64,000 nucleotides of DNA from Parapristionchus giblindavisi. Taxonomy: Eukaryota; Nematoda; Chromadorea; Rhabditida; Diplogasteridae. The stretch is from contig CALSFV010000001.1 of assembly GCA_943737045.1 (NCBI GenBank), forward strand, positions 2,136,001 to 2,200,000, written 5' to 3'. Each line of letters starts with the position of its first letter. Positions within the stretch are counted from its first letter, which is position 1. The notes under the pieces are model-generated. The model made no database searches. It was given only the letters and a program-made list of their open reading frames with translations, and was not told where the DNA came from. Below are positions 35,985-47,762 of the stretch, piece after piece. Position numbers and translations under genes: made by a program.

Positions 35985-36107
35985 CTTAAAGGGACTGAAC
36001 CCTTTGTTAACGGTCTCATCAACGGTCTACGCTCTCTCGTTGTTAGAGAACAGAGAAATAGTGTGCGCAATGAAGAGGCTTTTGAGAGAGGTCACTCTCC
36101 CTTTAAA
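35985..36107. mobile_element. AAAGGGACTGAACCC-type palindromic miniature element
   Basis: Ends AAAGGGACTGAACCC and GAGGTCACTCTCCCTTTAAA; centre CTCTCTCGTTGTTAGAGAAC. Another complete copy lies at 60532-60650 and a half copy at 8176-8250. It abuts the next element at the shared TTTAAA. Confidence 0.65.
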
Positions 36108-36477
36108 GAAGGGGACCCACGAGTTTTTTCGTAACTAAACTGGTCAGGCAGAACTATGGCTCACATCTCCTTGTATACAAAAACAAATTTCTCTAAAATT
36201 TTAGATGCCCGGGAATACCGTAATTCGGGCTTAAAGTTCATTGATAAGTCCAGGGAAAGGCGCGAGTTTTTGAAATTGAAGTACAAATATATAGAAAATT
36301 GCAAACGGGAGTCGAACCCACGTGGCGCGGTCACAAGCGCTGACTACTTACCACTGACCCACACGCTCTACGCGTTGAACCAGTCAAATCTAATAGAGAA
36401 AAGAATGTCGCTTCCTATGTCCCACGTTCTTCACGTCAATAGCGCAGCCCAAATCTCGTGGGCCCCCCTTCTTTAAA
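36103..36477 (-). mobile_element. TTTAAAGAAGGGG-type element with minus-strand tRNA-like boxes
   Basis: TTTAAAGAAGGGGACCCACG and CGTGGGCCCCCCTTCTTTAAA are inverted ends. On the minus strand GGGTCAGTGGTAAG (A-box-like) and GGGTTCGACTCCCG (B-box-like) lie at 36303-36370 with proper spacing. This is the best tRNA-like of the set: the T-arm stem GGG/CCC closes. Confidence 0.7.
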
Positions 36478-36479
36478 AC

Positions 36480-37060
36480 ATTATCGTGAACAAATTGTGA
36501 AGACAGAAAGTGAGCAACACAGTTTTTGTTACACCGTCGTGCAATTTTACAAATCTGGGCCTTGCAAGGTGTTTGATTTTAATAAGCAGCACGACGAAGC
36601 GGAATTGGTTCCCCATAGCACAAGTGATATTTTGTCAACCATGGTCGGCGATCACCTTTCAACTATAGCTAAAAGGAGTTGCGGATGTAAAAAAGGTACA
36701 AAATTGAAAATGAATGATCCATACCGTTTTTACACAATCGACATGAATTTCAAAGTTGTCATGACTATCTTTCTTTTTACATCGCGTCGTAACCGAGCAT
36801 GGCCCGATCAAGCGATCAACAAGCGATCGACAATAGCAGTGAAGAGCCTTGGCTGATTGATAAGACTGAACGGACAGGAATGATTCCGAAACGTGTTCTT
36901 CAGCGCAAAAATTGAGGAGTGAAATTGTGCCCGATAGCCAAAAGGATGAATCATTTGTAACTTATTACCGATATATCACACATCTCGAGATATCTCATAA
37001 TTATAAGAATTGACCGATTCTTCTACACACTTTTGAGTTGACCCCCTCTTTTCTCCACAG
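36480..37060. other. Open frames but no supported gene
   Basis: The plus-strand frame 36458-36856 is open for 132 codons but starts inside the neighbouring transposon. It could be an exon of the gene whose possible last exon is at 37063. No family match. Confidence 0.35.
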
Positions 37061-37062
37061 TT

Positions 37063-37251
37063 TTCGATGCCCCTTGGGTGGGACATCCCAGATCCAGAGC
37101 AGCAAGGATGGTAGATCAAGCGTCTCTCCAGGAGCTCACGTCAAAGTTCGTCGTTGAGTCTCCTTCCGATGCTATTTTCACGGCTTACAGTAGAGCTATG
37201 AAAAAGTTTCCAGCAGATGAAATGTGTATCTTCTCGAGTACTTACAGATAA
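37063..37251 (+). CDS. Possible terminal exon, unrecognised
   Basis: After CTTTTCTCCACAG the frame FDAPWVGHPRSRAARMVDQA continues through LTSKFVVESPSDAIFTAYSR to a TAA. Sixty-two open codons with balanced composition directly after a good acceptor look like a real last exon. Upstream exons are not identified and I do not recognise the protein. Confidence 0.4.
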   Translation, partial: FDAPWVGHPRSRAARMVDQASLQELTSKFVVESPSDAIFTAYSRAMKKFPADEMCIFSSTYR

Positions 37252-37344
37252 AAATGTGAACATTAAACTTTTCAATTTTTCGCTCCCTAAGAAATTGATC
37301 GCGTTCCATCCCAGGAGAGATGTTTTAAAGGCTCGATAGAGCTA

Positions 37345-37842
37345 CACTCACAGCGAAATTACTTAGATAGTGATTGTCTCACTAGATTGTCTCGGAAAAA
37401 ATTGGATCATCATTGCGGTGTGTCTCACATGTAAGACAGTTAATGACTCAAAGTCGTTATGAGACAATCAGTGTCTCACGGTGTCTGGCTAATGAGACAA
37501 GAGTTGCGCGCCTCCCTCTTGTATAAACATTGAGTTCTGTTCTTTGTGACTTCATGTCCAGGTAGCGCAGTGGGTAGGGTGCTTGACTAGAGTGCGATAG
37601 CATGTTCCCGTGCTAGTTCGATACCCACTCCGAGCAAAATTTTTTGCCAATATACGTTTACTCTTACTCTAGTTAAAAGAGTAGGTGAGTCTCTCAAATA
37701 TGAGACACCAAATGTCTCATTGCTCTCTACCCTTGATCACGGCCTTAGCCACTCCAATTGTCTCATATGTGAGTCACTCAGTCGCGAATCAAGCTTACTT
37801 CGCGACTGAGTGTCTCATATATGAGACAGTTCGCTGTGAGTG
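37345..37842 (+). mobile_element. 498-bp TA-flanked element with tRNA-like promoter, copy 2
   Basis: Same length and ends as 20512-21009, flanked by TA, with only a few base differences (for example GTGCGATAGC here, GTGCGGTAGC there). It lies just downstream of the two vWA exons of copy D. Confidence 0.85.
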
Positions 37843-38400
37843 TAGGCATATTAGGAGAAGTATCAATTCCATCAGTGATGGTTATGATTATCTTCATGGG
37901 ATTCTGCAATTAACAAATTCATTTAATAATAATTAATTTGACGCCAATGAGCACTCACCCCTTTAGGGTCATTCGCGTAGTCATTTTCACCGTTCTTTAA
38001 CATTTTGATAGCCTCTCCAAGTGCAAGATAGGTGAATGTAACGCCGTTCTGTAAAAAAATCGTGCTGTAGATTTATTAAAATATTTCGAATAATGCCCAA
38101 CACTATTGCCCCAGTTCCTAGGTTGCTTCTGTCAAAGTTTATGGATAGAAACATTTTCAAAAACCTGGTATCCGATACTTTGGGTCTTTTTCAAAAGGCA
38201 TGCTTTATCCGGGCAATCATTCAATTGAACAACGTCGTATACGGTTGTCGAAAATGGCTGAAAATTTTTCTTTCATAAACAACATAATTTTTTAAACTGA
38301 TTCGGGTCGAATGTTGGATTGACCGCGAAAATTGATTTGCTCGATTTTCCCAATATCCATACTAATAAACATCGCGTAAGGATGAGATTCTCGTACCAAG

Positions 38401-38404
<4 letters not shown>

Positions 38405-38467
<63 letters not shown>
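38405..38467. repeat. (TA)n at the outer left edge of palindrome I
   Basis: About 31 TA units ending directly at the GAGAGGAATCGCG arm end. Confidence 0.95.
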
Positions 38468-38472
<5 letters not shown>

Positions 38473-41252
38473 GAATCGCGAGAAAATCGACCGTTTCGGA
38501 GGGTCCGCGGCGGTAGAAATTTCGACCCCCTGAAAAATTCAGATTAAGTACTTTGAACGATGCTCTATCGAACTGTGTTGGCCGAATTTGCATATCTGCT
38601 CTCATTTTCGAGTAGCGGTAGGTCAAAGTTGGCAGGTACGGTATTTTTGGCTCGAGTGTGCGTCAGAAAAATGATCAGAACTCCGTTCAAAATAATGATA
38701 GAAACTTTTCCAAAAAAAGCATCGAAAGAGGAGATCTTGGGCAACATTTCCCAGCTGATGACGTCATTTGTCAGCCATGCGCCGGTGCGGGGCGGTCGGT
38801 TTTATGAAAAAGTGACGTAACTTTCCTAATCGGAAAAAGTGCACTTTTCTTCTATGCGCGTTTTGTTGCACCCATATGTGTCTAAAAATGACCCAAGTTT
38901 CAGAGGATTTGAGAAATGCAAAAAAAAATGGCGTTGATTTTAGTAACGCGACCTCGGACCTGTCAAAGGAAAGAACGGCTTATTCCTTTATCAAGAAGCA
39001 GCAAAGTTGTTTAAATGACTCAAAAACATCCGAAAATACATTACGAGCTCAAAATATCCATATATGACAGTTATTTGAAACACAAAATCACCGAGTTCCG
39101 AAAAATTTGAAAAAAAACATATTTTGCTTTTCCACGTGGAAAAAAACTTTTCATTAATGTTAATTAATCTTTATAATATTTCTTATAATGTTTTTGAACA
39201 TTTATGTTTTTGGAAGTGAAGGCCTACCTGCTCTTAGAGCCGAGATATCCGCCATCGAGATTACACGCGCGCGCCCCAACTCCGCGCGACTGCTCATCAT
39301 CCGCTCTCTCACTCCCACACGCTCTTTCGTGAACAGACAGTGAGAGAGAAAAAGGAGAAGGGAGACTAACATCTAGCAACTACACGAAATGGAGATGCTA
39401 GAAAACTCTGAGCGAACAGAGTTGCATTTGAACAACAAAGAACGAGTGTGAGGACCCCCCCAAACCTTCCTCGCTCTCTCTCTCTCTCTCTTCAAGGAAT
39501 GATGAAGTACAATTACAAAACTAATGTTAGATAAGATTTATTAGAGAAATCAGTTATAATTGAAAACAATTCACATTGAAATAACATATTACAAAGAGAA
39601 ATGGACGACAAATTGGCGAACAACGGATGTTTCAAGGATGTTTTTAGTTTAGTGATCGAATGAGACAGAGACAAATTATATGTGTGATGGATTTACAATA
39701 ATTTATAGTAGATTACTAGCATCCATAAATCCATAAATTATGATCCATAAATTATAAGGGATCTATAAATTGTTTTACTTGCGAGCGTTTAATACTTTTA
39801 GAGCTGGAAGAGCATTTCGCTAGCGCGGAAGGTCGCTGCGCGTCCATCCGCCTAAATTACCCTTTGAGAAGAGAGGTGTTTCCATAAAATAAACGTTTTC
39901 CAGCTCAGAATTACTCAAAACAACTTGTTTCATCATTCTTAGAACAAAAAATACCTTGGAACACGTTTTCTGTGTCTGTAAAAATCAGCAAAAGATTTGG
40001 ATCGAACCGGGGTTCGAACCCGCTCGGAGTTTTTAGAGCGGTACCTCTTTACCTCGACGCCTCGAATGATTATGCTTACTGAACATGAAGATAGTAATAG
40101 TAATAGTAACATAGTAACATGATACAACGGATGTCTTTGTAATATGTTATTTCAATGTTAATTGTTTTCAATTATGATTGATTTCTCTAATAAATCTTAT
40201 CTAACATTAGTTTTGAAATTGTACTTCATCATTCCTTGAAGAGAGAGAGAGAGCGAGGAAGGTTTGGGGGGGGGGGTCCTCACACTCGTTCTTTGTTGTT
40301 CAAATGCAACTCTGTTCGCTCAGAGTTTTCTAGCATCTCCATTTCGTGTAGCTGCCAGATGTTAGTCTCACTTCTCCTTTTTTTCTCTCCCTGTCTGTTC
40401 ACGAAAGAGCGTGTGGGAGTGAGAGAGCGGATGATGAGCAGTCGCGCGGAGTTGGGGTGCGCGCGTGTAATCTCGATGGCGGATATCTCGGCTCTAAGAG
40501 CAGGTAGGCCTTCACTTCCAAAAACATAAATGTTCAAAAACATTATAAGAAATATTATAAAGATTAATTAACATCACTGAAACGTTTTCCATGTGGAAAA
40601 GCAAAAAATGTTTTTTTTCAAATTTTTCGGAACTCGGTGATTTTGTGTTTCAAATAACTGTCATATATGGATATTTTGAGCTCGTAATGTATTTTCGGAT
40701 GTTTTTGAGTCATTTAAACAACTTTGCTGCTTCTTGATAAAGGAATAAGCCGTTCTTTCCTTTGACAGGTCCGAGGTCGCGTTACTAAAATCAACGCCAT
40801 TTTTTTTTGCATTTCTCAAATCCTCTGAAACTTGGGTCATTTTTAGACACATATGGGTGCAACAAAACGCGCATAGAAGAAAAGTGCACTTTTTCCGATT
40901 AGGAAAGTTACGTCACTTTTTCATAAAACCGACCGCCCCGCACCGGCGCATGGCTGACAAATGACGTCATCAGCTGGGAAATGTTGCCCAAGATCTCCTC
41001 TTTCGATGCTTTTTTTGGAAAAGTTTCTATCATTATTTTGAACGGAGTTCTGATCATTTTTCTGACGCACACTCGAGCCAAAAATACCGTACCTGCCAAC
41101 TTTGACCTACCGCTACTCGAAAATGAGAGCAGATATGCAAATTCGGCCAACACAGTTCGATAGAGCATCGTTCAAAGTACTTAATCTGAATTTTTCAGGG
41201 GGTCGAAATTTCTACCGCGGACCCTCCGAAACGGTCGATTTTCTCGCGATTC

Positions 41253-41257
<5 letters not shown>
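38468..41257. mobile_element. Palindrome I: inverted 1.1-kb arms bounded by (TA)n
   Basis: Arms 38468-39596 and 40135-41257 are nearly identical inverted copies; the spacer is 538 bases. Each arm begins GAGAGGAATCGCGAG right at a TA repeat (left 38405-38467, right 41258-41309). Both arms keep the same two open frames, about 86 and 63 codons (38560-38820 and 38876-39067 on plus; 40908-41168 and 40661-40852 on minus), but neither shows a known transposase motif. The high identity implies a recent fold-back insertion at a TA, or gene conversion between arms. Confidence 0.85.
40001..40074 (-). ncRNA. tRNA-like sequence in the spacer of palindrome I
   Basis: On the minus strand CGTCGAGGTAAAGAGG is A-box-like, CCGCTC..GAGCGG can form an anticodon-like stem, and GGGTTCGAACCCC is an excellent T arm/B box. 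A closing acceptor stem is not evident. Possible tRNA pseudogene or SINE head. Confidence 0.45.

Positions 41258-41309
<52 letters not shown>
41258..41309. repeat. (TA)n at the outer right edge of palindrome I
   Basis: About 26 TA units next to the arm end CGATTCCTCTC. Confidence 0.95.
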
Positions 41310-41311
<2 letters not shown>

Positions 41312-41521
41312 GCGCCACAACGTGGATAACCGATTTTCGCTGAAAAAGTGGAAATTATGTACATTCGATGTGTCATGACCCCAATAAGACGATACTTTTT
41401 GCCGTTTGTCGATATCTTGTCTCTGAGGCGAGATACAGCTCGAAAACCACGCGCGCAACGCACTGTTGGAGAGGCAGGAAAAGTGAGATGAGAGAGTGAG
41501 GGGGCGGAGTCTTGTCTCTCT
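41310..41521. other. Unique spacer between the two palindromes
   Basis: From CGGCGCCACAACGTGG to a GAGAGTGAGGGGGCGG purine tract. No mirror copy in the window and no coding signal. Confidence 0.5.
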
Positions 41522-41967
41522 CCTCTCCCTGTCCCCCCTCTCCCCCTTCCTTCGCGGCTTCTCCTTTCTCTGTCCAATTTCGACCATTTCTTCTGATTCT
41601 TTTTGTAATTTGCATTGCTCTCTTGAGTGATCATGTGTAATATAGTTCTTTTAAAAAATCGATAATGTGCAATGACAGTAGAAACAAAGAAAATGACAGT
41701 TTATCAGAGGAAAAGACTGTTTATCAGTCACCAAGCACTTGTAAAAGACACATGACTACGAACATGTTTAAAATAAACGAGAAGCTAACAAGAAACTAAC
41801 AACGAAAGGGAATAACAAATGCACAATTTGGCGAGAACACAAATCAGGAAGAGTAGCAATTTCATGGGAACTAACATGATAACTAAAAGTAACATAATAA
41901 TTAACAAACATAATAATTAAAGATTCATAGTTGACAAGATATCGATAGATTATCGATTAGTAGATCA

Positions 41968-43101
41968 TCAACCAAGAGTTTTCAGGATAGCCTTACGCTG
42001 CTTGCCCTTTCGCTTCTTTGCCTTCTTAGGATGCAGAATGGCCGACTCGTCAAAGAGATGCAACTAAATTTAATAACTCAGTCAGAGATCAGAGATTAAA
42101 GATCAGAGATCAAAGTCTAAAGATTAAAGATCACGTTAATACCTCCTGCTGTTCTTCATACTCCAATTGCAGCAACTTCAACGCGGCCAGATTCACTACG
42201 TATGCAGTCTAAATCGATTCATCGATAGTAAATCAATCAATAAACCGTGAGGATCAATCAATAATGTTAATCAATAATCAGTGGAACTAAACAGTAATCG
42301 ATAATCAATAACACACATTTCTGCTTCCTTAACCATTCACTTGACCCCCTTATTACATTACCGATTGGTATTTTCATATAAATCGAATACTAATTGATCA
42401 AAACCGTGCGGGATACGAACCAACTACTAACAGTAATAATGTTTTCATTGATTGATCAGGCCACAAACTACGAAAAGAGCAAACATCAAAGATCACACTC
42501 ACCTCCTTCTTCATAAATATAGGTGGGCGCGTGGAAACGAATTCTTTTTGCACACAGCCTTGCCTTCCCTTGAGGGGCCTTGCGCATAGCTTTGCTTCGC
42601 AAAAATTGGAAAATTTCCAGTCAAATCTGCAAAACAAATGGCGATGCGCATTGCCTTGCCTTACAATTCCCCGGTTTGCGCACAGCCTTTCCCCCCGCGT
42701 GCCCACCTATGTTCATAAATCCCGCTCGACTCTTGGCACATTCGGTTCCATCGCGCGTGACTCGCATCGGGAAGGCACTGTAATGACACTAATTCAGTGA
42801 ACAACTTACATAATACGTATTATTCAAATATCAATAAACAAACTACAAAACGAAATTTAAATAATCCTAAATCCTTATAGTAGATAGAATAAATAGATAA
42901 GTGAATGAATAATTCTGATATCAAACTGGTCGCTGCGAAGTAAAAGTAACATCAATAACTGACTCAAATAAACTTAATTCTCCAATAAAACATCAACTCA
43001 CCGTGATCCAGATGTATTCCAGAGGGATATCACCGTTGGGAGGCTGTCAACTCCAACAGCCTCCCATATCCCTCTCTCGCACTCCATCCGACATGCAGGT
43101 C
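41968..43101 (-). pseudogene. Unrecognised gene H, left-arm copy
   Basis: Mirror copy of the right-arm gene described at 49491-50624. Minus-strand exons are about 43003-43101, 42503-42777 (interrupted by a 193-bp element), 42143-42208 (YVVNLAALKLLQLEYEEQQE) and 41968-42063 (HLFDESAILHPKKAKK ending in a Lys/Arg-rich tail). Splice sites are kept. The element insertion, not a multiple of three, breaks the frame as in the other copy. Confidence 0.55.
42520..42712. mobile_element. 193-bp CATAGGTGGGC miniature element, left arm
   Basis: Inverted ends ATAGGTGGGC; the interior has TTGCGCATAGC and TGCGCACAGCC motifs. It is the mirror of 49881-50073 and shares its 9-bp target duplication, so it was present before the arms were duplicated. 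Confidence 0.8.
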
Positions 43102-43254
43102 CTAGAAGTACACAGGTAGAATCAACGTAAAACACTCAAATGTGAACCGGAAATGAAAGTGGAGAACGCCGAGGCACACAATGCTGACAGAAAAGTGAAG
43201 AAAGAGTCTTATTAAGAAGAGAATCTAAGTCGAACGGTGCAATTCGAGCAAAGT

Positions 43255-43355
43255 ACTCAGGTAATTCGATCAAAATCTGATCAGGAGTTTGGCCACTTTT
43301 GAATCAGATCAGATGAAATCAGAATCTGATCAGATCTGATCAGATTCTGATCATG
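43255..43355. repeat. Cluster of CTGATCAGAT words
   Basis: CTGATCAGATCTGATCAGAT and related TGATCAG, AATCTGATC words recur about eight times in 100 bases, mirrored at about 49235-49325. Low-complexity, self-complementary. Confidence 0.7.
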
Positions 43356-43574
43356 TACAACAAATGCGCAAAGGATTTGCCTTGCGCGTTTAATTTATGT
43401 GCTTGTTTGATTATAAGGAGGGAGCACGTTTTAATTTATATTTTTACGATGAAATAATAGTTTATTATCGATAGATATTTCATATTTTCATATCACGTTG
43501 TTACATTGAACTAGAAGATGCATATATACATTTGTTGTATGCTACAGTTGTTTCGTTTGTTATTCATATTAACA

Positions 43575-43624
43575 TTTGAACTTTTCCATGTTACAACAAT
43601 TGTTGTAACATGGAATAGTTCAAA
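43575..43624. repeat. Perfect 32-base palindrome
   Basis: TTCCATGTTACAACAA is followed directly by its complement, flanked by TTTGAACTT and AGTTCAAA. The mirror copy is at about 48968-49017. Confidence 0.85.
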
Positions 43625-43943
43625 TCTGCAGCTACTGAATATTCAATCTGAATGACACGAATTTTTCAAGCAGGATGTGGAGGTGCTGAAGCCAGGTATG
43701 ATATTAGATTGAAGAGTAGTTCTAAATCAATATTATCGGTTTAATTCTGAGCTATATAGGAACTCGTAATTAATACTGTCTACCGCTAGCTATGGGAATC
43801 ACACAGCGTGAGTTGTATTGATTTCTTAATTCATTTACTTTTTTCGTGTTGCACTTTGAAGCAATTTTCGATCACTCGCTAGTTGCTATTTCTCTTTGGC
43901 GCTATGACAGATTCCATACGCAATATCAAGACAAGATAACGAG

Positions 43944-46009
43944 AGGTGTCCGTAACGGACGGATGGCCAACTTGCGGCCGCAACTTGGCCGTCCGTCGGA
44001 TAGTTATCCGACGGATGGCCAAATTGCGGGCAATAGCAAACTGACTTAGTAATAATTTTAAACACATTGTCTTCTTATTTCTTGCACCGAACTACTTTAT
44101 TAATACATTTAATTAGTCTATCGATTCAGTTACTATCCAAAATCAGCAGAGTTCCTTTAGTTAAGGTTTGTTTAGGCTTAGGATCCGTACTACTCTATCG
44201 ATCTATTTAATTAGTGTATCGATTCAGTTAACTGTTTTCAAAAGCTTCATACTAATCGATAATTTCGATCGATAACGGCGCACCGCCAAAATACCCTACG
44301 AGATGCAAAGTAGTGTGTCCAACTTCCTCGACGGCTCAACCGGCAGCGCAACAGACTGGCAGCCCTGTCCCCCCTGGTTCAACCCCCGTTTCTGTCATTA
44401 TTCTTTTGCTGATTTTTACAAACTTTCTCAACTTCATTTTCATTGTTCTATCATCATTTTATAGCCTTCATTCGAAAAAAAAACATTATATCCAACTGTT
44501 TTTAATCCGTTCTAAAAGCACTACAAAATAGTCATTGAAAGAGTTCAGAATTATTTTACAAGAAGGCTATTTATGCGCAGTTACAGCCATACTTGGGATA
44601 GTGTGCCGGTAGCGCCGGAGAAACACCCTTAGAGAAGCGCAGAGAGCACATATCACGTTTTATTCTCTTTAGAATTTTTTTTTACTATCGATATAATGAT
44701 AACGCAAGAATTGCAACTGTGTGATTCTTAATTGAAGCCGCTTTCATGAAAAAATATTTTTGCTCAACAAAAATTGTAATTTTTGTTTCAAAATTTTTCA
44801 AAAAAATCGCTAATAATGATTAATTTTTGAAATTTTGTGCTTTTTATGTAAAAGCATTTTTTTCTCGATTTTTTCGAATTTTTTTCGAAAAATTTTTCGT
44901 CGAAAAAGTTTTTCGAGAAAAATTCGAAAAATTGAAAGAAATCGAAAAAACGAAAAATGCACATCCCTGCCCGTGAGCAATTCATTATCCTTTACTCAGC
45001 AGAGTTCCTTTAGTTAAGGTAAGCTTAGGCTTAGAGTCCGCACTACTCTACTGATTCATTTAAACATTCTATCGATTCAGTTACTATTCGCACTCAGCAG
45101 AGTTCCTTAGTTAAGGTAAGCTTAGGCTTAGAGTCCGCACTACTCTACTGATTCATTTAAACATTCTATCGATTCAGTTACTATTCGCACTCAGCAGAGT
45201 TCCTTAGTTAAGGTAAGCTTAGGCTTAGAGTCCGCACTACTCTACTGATTCATTTAAACATTCTATCGATTCAGTTACTATTCACACTCAGCAGAGTTCC
45301 TTAGTTAAGGTAAGCTTAGGCTTAGAGTCCGCACTACTCTACTGATTCATTTAAACATTCTATCGATTCAGTTACTATTCGCACTCAGCAGAGTTCCTTA
45401 GTTAAGGTAAGCTTAGGCTTAGAGTCCGCACTACTCTACTGATTCATTTAAACATTCTATCGATTCAGTTACTATTCGCACTCAGCAGAGTTCCTCTAGT
45501 TAAGGTAAGCTTAGGCTTAGAGTCCGCACTACTCTACTGATTCATTTAAACATTCTATCGATTCAGTTACTATTCACACTCAGCAGAGTTCCTTAGTTAA
45601 GGTAAGCTTAGGCTTAGAGTCCGCACTACTCTACTGATTCATTTAAACATTCTATCGATTCAGTTACTATTCACACTCAGCAGAGTTCCTTAGTTAAGGT
45701 AAGCTTAGGCTTAGAGTCCGCTCTACTCTGTCTGTAACTGTTTTTTTGTTCTACGACAAAACAAGAAATAATACGTATTCCGCAAAATGGAGTAAAGGAA
45801 CTCTGCTGATTTTGGATAGTAACTGAATCGATAGACTAATTAAATGGATTAATAGAGTAGTTCGGAGCAAAAAAATAAGAAAACAGAGTGTTTAAAACAA
45901 TTACTAACTCAGTTTGCTATTGTCCGCAATTTGGCCATCCGTCGGATAACTATCCGACGGACGGCCAAGTTGCGGCCGCAAGTTGGCCATCCGTCGGATA
46001 CGGACACGT
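43944..46009. mobile_element. Mutator-like non-autonomous element with 9-bp target duplication
   Basis: Ends AGGTGTCCGTAACGGACGG and, complemented, ACGTGTCCGTATCCGACGG; terminal inverted repeats extend about 105 bases and contain the nested palindrome GTCGGATAGTTATCCGAC. GATAACGAG flanks both sides (43935-43943, 46010-46018). The right arm of palindrome II has a single CTCGTTATC (48632-48640) at the mirrored place: the empty site. No transposase is seen. The interior has an array of 97-bp repeats and diverged inverted copies of it near both ends. Confidence 0.85.
44995..45730. repeat. Eight 97-bp tandem repeats
   Basis: CAGAGTTCC begins units at 45000, 45098, 45195, 45292, 45389, 45486, 45584 and 45681: period 97, twice 98. 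Units are almost identical (TTAGTTAAGGTAAGCTTAGG, TTCATTTAAACATTCTATCG). A diverged unit lies at 44140-44240 and an inverted one at 45790-45870. The units are continuous with no unique spacers, so this is a satellite within the element, not a CRISPR. Confidence 0.92.
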
Positions 46010-46378
46010 GATAACGAGTGTTGGAGATTCAATATGAGATCAATAAATGAACCAATATCTAGAGAATTATTGATTAAAAGTATTCAATGTCTATTCAATA
46101 TGATTTCCAGATTGATTTCTAATCGTCTTCTATTCGGCTAAACTGGTCTCATGACTGTCGTCGACTAATATCAATCGGAAGGCCAATCTGAGGAAATTCA
46201 AGCACAAGATAGCGCACAAGGCGATATAAATGGTATACATTTTATTATACCTACATTATTGGAAAATACGAAGCAACTGTAACTCTTCGCTAATCATGTT
46301 TATTTTATCATTCTATTAGGTTGATGCATACGTTTCTTTACAAAATTATAACAAGGAGTCTCTTTCATTATTCTGTCT

Positions 46379-47598
46379 ATGAGCTACAGTCCTCCTAGAC
46401 TGATTCAACTGCGGGGTACGCGACAAACCATCCGCATTACCAATTCGAGAGTTTCCGGCACTCTATATCGAATATATATTCCATTAACCGAGCTACCCAC
46501 TGGTGAGCCGGCGTTGCGCAACTATGGGAATTTCAGCATAGGATCGAAAATCCTGACCAAAGGCTAGTGATCTCTTAGTGGGAGGAACTCCTGGCGATCT
46601 GGACGCAATCCGATGGTCCGTTCAGTACCATCCGGATATCTACACATATAATGGCACCCATGCCATATACCGACGCATCGGTTGCGAGGATAATCGGTAT
46701 TCTCGGATCATAGTGAGTCAACGGTCCGCATGCACTAGCCGTTTTTTGAGGTCTCGATATGTTAACTTTGAACTGAGGACAACACAAAACGGTGCTCCTT
46801 TTTTGAAGTGCACTTAGGGGAGCTGCGGTAGTTGATAAGTTCCGAATGGGCTTCCTGTAGTATTGCACCATACCCAGTCCTTGGAGGTGGCCTTCATTTG
46901 ATAGCTTTCACCTTCTCTGGGTTGGGTCTAGCCACATTCTTACTCACTAGATGGCCAAAATTCGATTTTATTTTTCAGGAACTCGCATTTTCCGCGTTTC
47001 AGGCGCAAGCCTGCTGTGCGAAACTTCCCATCACCTTGGCAACCTAGACAGGTTTTCTGCGTTATATGGTGTGGGGATTCAGTGACGTTATCGAGGTGGA
47101 TCACCACGAACCTCGATACCAGCCGCAAACTATTCCAGGGCCTTTTAGGAATGGCTGGGGCGAAAGCTAGACTGAACGGAAGCTTCTCATATCTCAGCAA
47201 ACCACGCTGCGTATTGATCATTCGACTCAATTACAAAACGTTTTGTATTACCTCGATCATTCGGTTTTAGTAGCGGAAAACGTTCCTATCCGAGCTTGAA
47301 TTCAACGTTTGTTTGATATCCGCTTAATCCGAAAATCCCTTCTAGTTTCGGCGCATTTGCCGGGGTTGAAACCCATTTGCTTGCTCGATGTGGTCAACCC
47401 TTTCTGTTCAACCATCCTTTCGAATGGTAGCAACCACCCAGGTGCATGGGTACCGGTACGGCTTTTCCGGAAAAACCGGTCGGGTTTATCCCCTAGAATT
47501 GAGTTCAGCATCTGTTTATGAACTTGCCCCCAGATCATATCGGAACAGGTCAGCTTTGTCCTTGAGCAATGCCTCGAGCTTGCTTCTTGCTGAATCAT
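46379..47598 (-). mobile_element. Ty3/gypsy-type reverse transcriptase and RNase H remnant
   Basis: On the minus strand from 47598 down: a pre-RT region with GDKPDRFFRKSR, an RT part with GLLRYEKLPFSLAFAPAIPK and LRLKRGKCEFLKNKIEF as in gypsy elements, then from about 46730 an RNase H start with LATDASVYGMGAI. The catalytic YxDD-type motif reads HLDN, so the second Asp is gone; frames shift and stops occur. No gag, integrase or long terminal repeats were identified. It is a fossil, not an active element. Confidence 0.75.
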
Positions 47599-47762
47599 GC
47601 TGACTCAATGGAGAGGGATATATATATTTAAGTTGTTTATGTAAGTAGTATCATCAAACAAATGGTCTATTCTATTGCCTTTATATCGCTCCTCTCATTT
47701 TGCTCAGTTGCCACCATATGCTCGTTATATTTCTCTTTGAATTGGCGAATTACACTTATAAG

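Noticed and set aside
38273..41634. Long frames reading as alternating Tyr-Ile
   Set aside because: They are translations of (TA)n microsatellites, which are open in all frames.
44995..45730. Regular 97-bp repeats considered as a CRISPR array
   Set aside because: Units are contiguous and wholly repeated with no unique spacers, and the host is a eukaryote; it is a satellite inside a transposon.
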